Of a DNA stretch of 35,554 nucleotides, positions 34,042 to 35,554 are shown in pieces. Below the pieces are notes generated by a model, which searched no databases, had not been told where the DNA came from, and saw only the letters and a program-made list of their open reading frames with translations. Within the stretch, counting starts at the first letter, position 1. Each line of letters opens with the position of its first letter. Source of the DNA: Mucilaginibacter sp. (GTDB lineage Bacteria > Bacteroidota > Bacteroidia > Sphingobacteriales > Sphingobacteriaceae); assembly GCF_028287845.1 (NCBI RefSeq), contig NZ_JAQBOW010000105.1, positions 1 to 35,554 on the forward strand, given 5' to 3'. A program made the position numbers and the translations under genes.

Positions 34042-34245
34042 ATGGCGCGTACAGGTTATATTATTCACAATCAACAAGCAATTTACTACATGACCTTTAC
34101 GGGGGTAGGCTGGATAGAAGTATTGTCAAGACAAACCTATCGCGACGTGGTAATTGATTCGTTTAAATACTGCCAGAAAAACAAGGACTGCCGTTGTTTC
34201 ATCTTGTTTCACCACACTCAAATTGGTCAATTGGTATTTAATTGA
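34042..34245 (+). pseudogene. Remnant of a Y1 (REP-associated/IS200-like) transposase gene
   Basis: MARTGYIIHNQQAIYYMTFT, then VGWIEVLSRQTYRDVVIDSF and KYCQKNK, is the N-terminal signature of Bacteroidota REP-associated tyrosine transposases (family pattern Y-x-FTVVGWIDVFTR...DSLNYCQ). After about residue 50 the family pattern, which should continue to the His-x-His motif, is lost: the reading continues as DCRCFILFHHTQIGQ and stops at 34245. The catalytic HUH and Tyr are missing, so it is inactive. REP-like palindromes nearby are its plausible former substrates. Confidence 0.8.
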
Positions 34246-34370
34246 ATATAAGCCAATTAACTCAAAATCATGCGTAAAAATCCTGACGAATAAGTTGTTA
34301 CATTTTGTTACATCACTTTTTTGTAGTTTATTTATTATCAATAGGTTAAGTCGAAATCTTGTTACACTTG

Positions 34371-34415
34371 TTACATTTTGTTTCACTAATTGTGTAACAA
34401 AATGTAACTTTTTTT
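34371..34415 (+). terminator. Long AT-rich hairpin with T-tract after the transposase remnant
   Basis: TTACATTTTGTTTCAC (34371-34386) and GTGTAACAAAATGTAA (34392-34407) pair at 15 of 16 positions with a 5-nt loop and are followed by CTTTTTTT. Further GTTACA motifs occur at 34296-34312 and 34361-34376. It may end transcription from the remnant or be an inserted palindromic element. Confidence 0.6.
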
Positions 34416-34516
34416 AACGCGATAACGGTTACCATCCCGGCAGGATAATGGCGTCATCGGCACATTTGCACACCTGCTTATTTGCACATTAAAAAATACC
34501 CTTACCTTTGCCCGTA

Positions 34517-35554
34517 ATGAGCAGAGGAGCAAAGAACCAGGTTTTTGAAAACGTTACCATTATTGATATTGCCGAAGAGGGCAAAGGGGTAGGCAAGGCA
34601 GATGATTTTGTGCTGTTTGTTGAAAAAGCCGTACCCGGCGATGTGGTTGATGTGCAGGTGTATCGCAGTAAAAAGAACTTCGGCGAGGCTAAGATCATCG
34701 GTCTTAAACAACCCAGCGAATACCGTGTAGAGCCTTTCTGCGAACATTTTGGCACCTGCGGCGGCTGCAAATGGCAGCACATGACGTATGATGCGCAATT
34801 GCAATTCAAACAAAAATCAGTAAGCGACGCGCTGAGTCGCCTGGCTAAGATTGAGGTGGGCGGTATGCTGCCCATAATACCCTCGCCCGCCGACAGGTAC
34901 TATCGCAATAAGCTGGAATTTACGTTCAGCAACAAGCGCTGGCTGTATGATGGCGAGAGCCGCGAGGATGAAATGCTGAACATGAACGCGCTGGGCTTTC
35001 ATATCCCCGGCAGGTTTGATAAGATATTGGACGTGCGCCACTGCTACCTGCAAGCCGACCCAAGTAACGATATCCGCAACCGTATTGATGAATTTGCCAA
35101 GCAAAACGGCTATACCTATTATGATCTGCGCAGCCATACCGGCGCGCTGCGTAACCTGGTTATCCGCACCAGCACCACCGGAGAGCTGATGGTGATTGTC
35201 GTGTTCGCCTATCCAACCGAGGAGGAAGTGAACAAGCTGATGAGCTTCGTGGAAGCGGAGTTCGCGGAGATAACCTCCCTACTCTATATCCTTAACGAAA
35301 AAAAGAACGATACCATTTTTGATCAGGACGTGGTAGCCTGGAAAGGTCCGGAATATATACATGAGGTGATGCTGGGTATTAAGTGACTCATCGGCCCTAA
35401 ATCATTTTACCAAACCAACCGCGTGCAGGCCCTGCGCCTCTACGAAATAACCCTCGACTTCGCCGAATTTAAAGTCGACGAATTGGTGTATGATCTGTAC
35501 ACCGGCTCGGGCACCATTGCCAACTTTATAGCCGGCCATGTGCGCGAGGTGTTG
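34517..35554 (+). pseudogene. rlmD: 23S rRNA uracil-C5 methyltransferase RlmD, interrupted by an in-frame TGA and cut by the window end
   Basis: From ATG 34517 the frame encodes a TRAM-like domain (VFENVTIIDIAEEGKGVGKA, about 10-65), the Fe-S cysteines CEHFGTCGGC, and the central domain (NKLEFTFSNKRW, GFHIPGRFDKILDVRHC, GALRNLVIRTS). At 35384-35386 it meets TGA after LGIK. The same frame continues without interruption to the last base as LIGPKSFYQTNRVQALRLYE and DLYTGSGTIANF, the highly conserved QTN region and the SAM-binding motif I. So one codon, expected to be aromatic (family pattern K-F/Y-x-IGPKSF), has become a stop. The first fragment alone lacks the methyltransferase domain. Causes may be a nonsense mutation, a base-call error or recoding. 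Confidence 0.9.

Noticed and set aside
34126..34417. Overlapping open frames on both strands after the transposase remnant
   Set aside because: They read through hairpins and GTTACA repeats and show no protein-like pattern.

Overview
The window looks like a chromosomal segment of a member of the Bacteroidota, most likely a Sphingobacteriaceae genus such as Mucilaginibacter or Pedobacter. The signs are type IX secretion sorting domains (type A and type B), Bacteroidota-type promoters (TTTG, about 19 bp, TAnnTTTG), a b558-type SdhC, TlpA-like proteins with a DUF4369-type N-terminus, and weak ribosome binding sites. The genus is inferred; the phylum is well supported.

Layout. 1-1490: end of an MBOAT acyltransferase gene plus an SGNH-like partner, probably a polysaccharide O-acylation pair. 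1907-4762 (-): a large secreted protein with two pectate-lyase-3/GH55-like beta-helix halves. 5200-5274 (-): tRNA-Val(UAC). 5232-14096: a probable degraded integrative element of about 8.7 kb. It is bounded by 136-bp direct repeats (4 mismatches) that copy the 5' half of the tRNA and its promoter, has GTTCGTAC-type repeats just inside both ends, and carries a frameshifted, truncated tyrosine integrase beside the tRNA. Its cargo is a 1274-aa HYR/Ig-like T9SS-exported protein, a LytTR response regulator and a TPR histidine kinase.

14206-21946: a complete heavy-metal resistance operon: OmpR-type regulator, sensor kinase, TolC-like outer-membrane protein, periplasmic adaptor, and a CzcA-type RND pump whose D-D-E motif suggests divalent cations. 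A promoter with a palindrome in its spacer precedes it and a strong terminator follows. 22260-26660: a secreted sugar-isomerase-like protein, a small unknown protein, the PdeM phosphoesterase, and two paralogous lipoproteins; one has a thioredoxin-like domain without its CxxC and the other has no such domain.

26860-31025: a succinate dehydrogenase operon (sdhC, sdhA, sdhB) with a ferritin-like di-iron protein gene inserted tightly between sdhA and sdhB and a perfect 22-bp hairpin between sdhC and sdhA. 31051-34415 is an accessory patch. The sdhB 3' end with its terminator is duplicated around a T9SS type B beta-propeller gene and an orphan antitoxin gene that is followed by a 17-codon toxin stub. 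An OmpA-like lipoprotein, REP-like palindromes and a broken Y1-type transposase follow. The window ends in rlmD, which has an in-frame TGA at 35384 although the reading frame stays recognisable as RlmD to the last base.

The most unusual parts are the tRNA-Val element, which rebuilds the 5' half of the tRNA with its promoter rather than the usual 3' half, the sdh operon with its embedded di-iron gene, the duplicated sdhB tail, and the interrupted rlmD.
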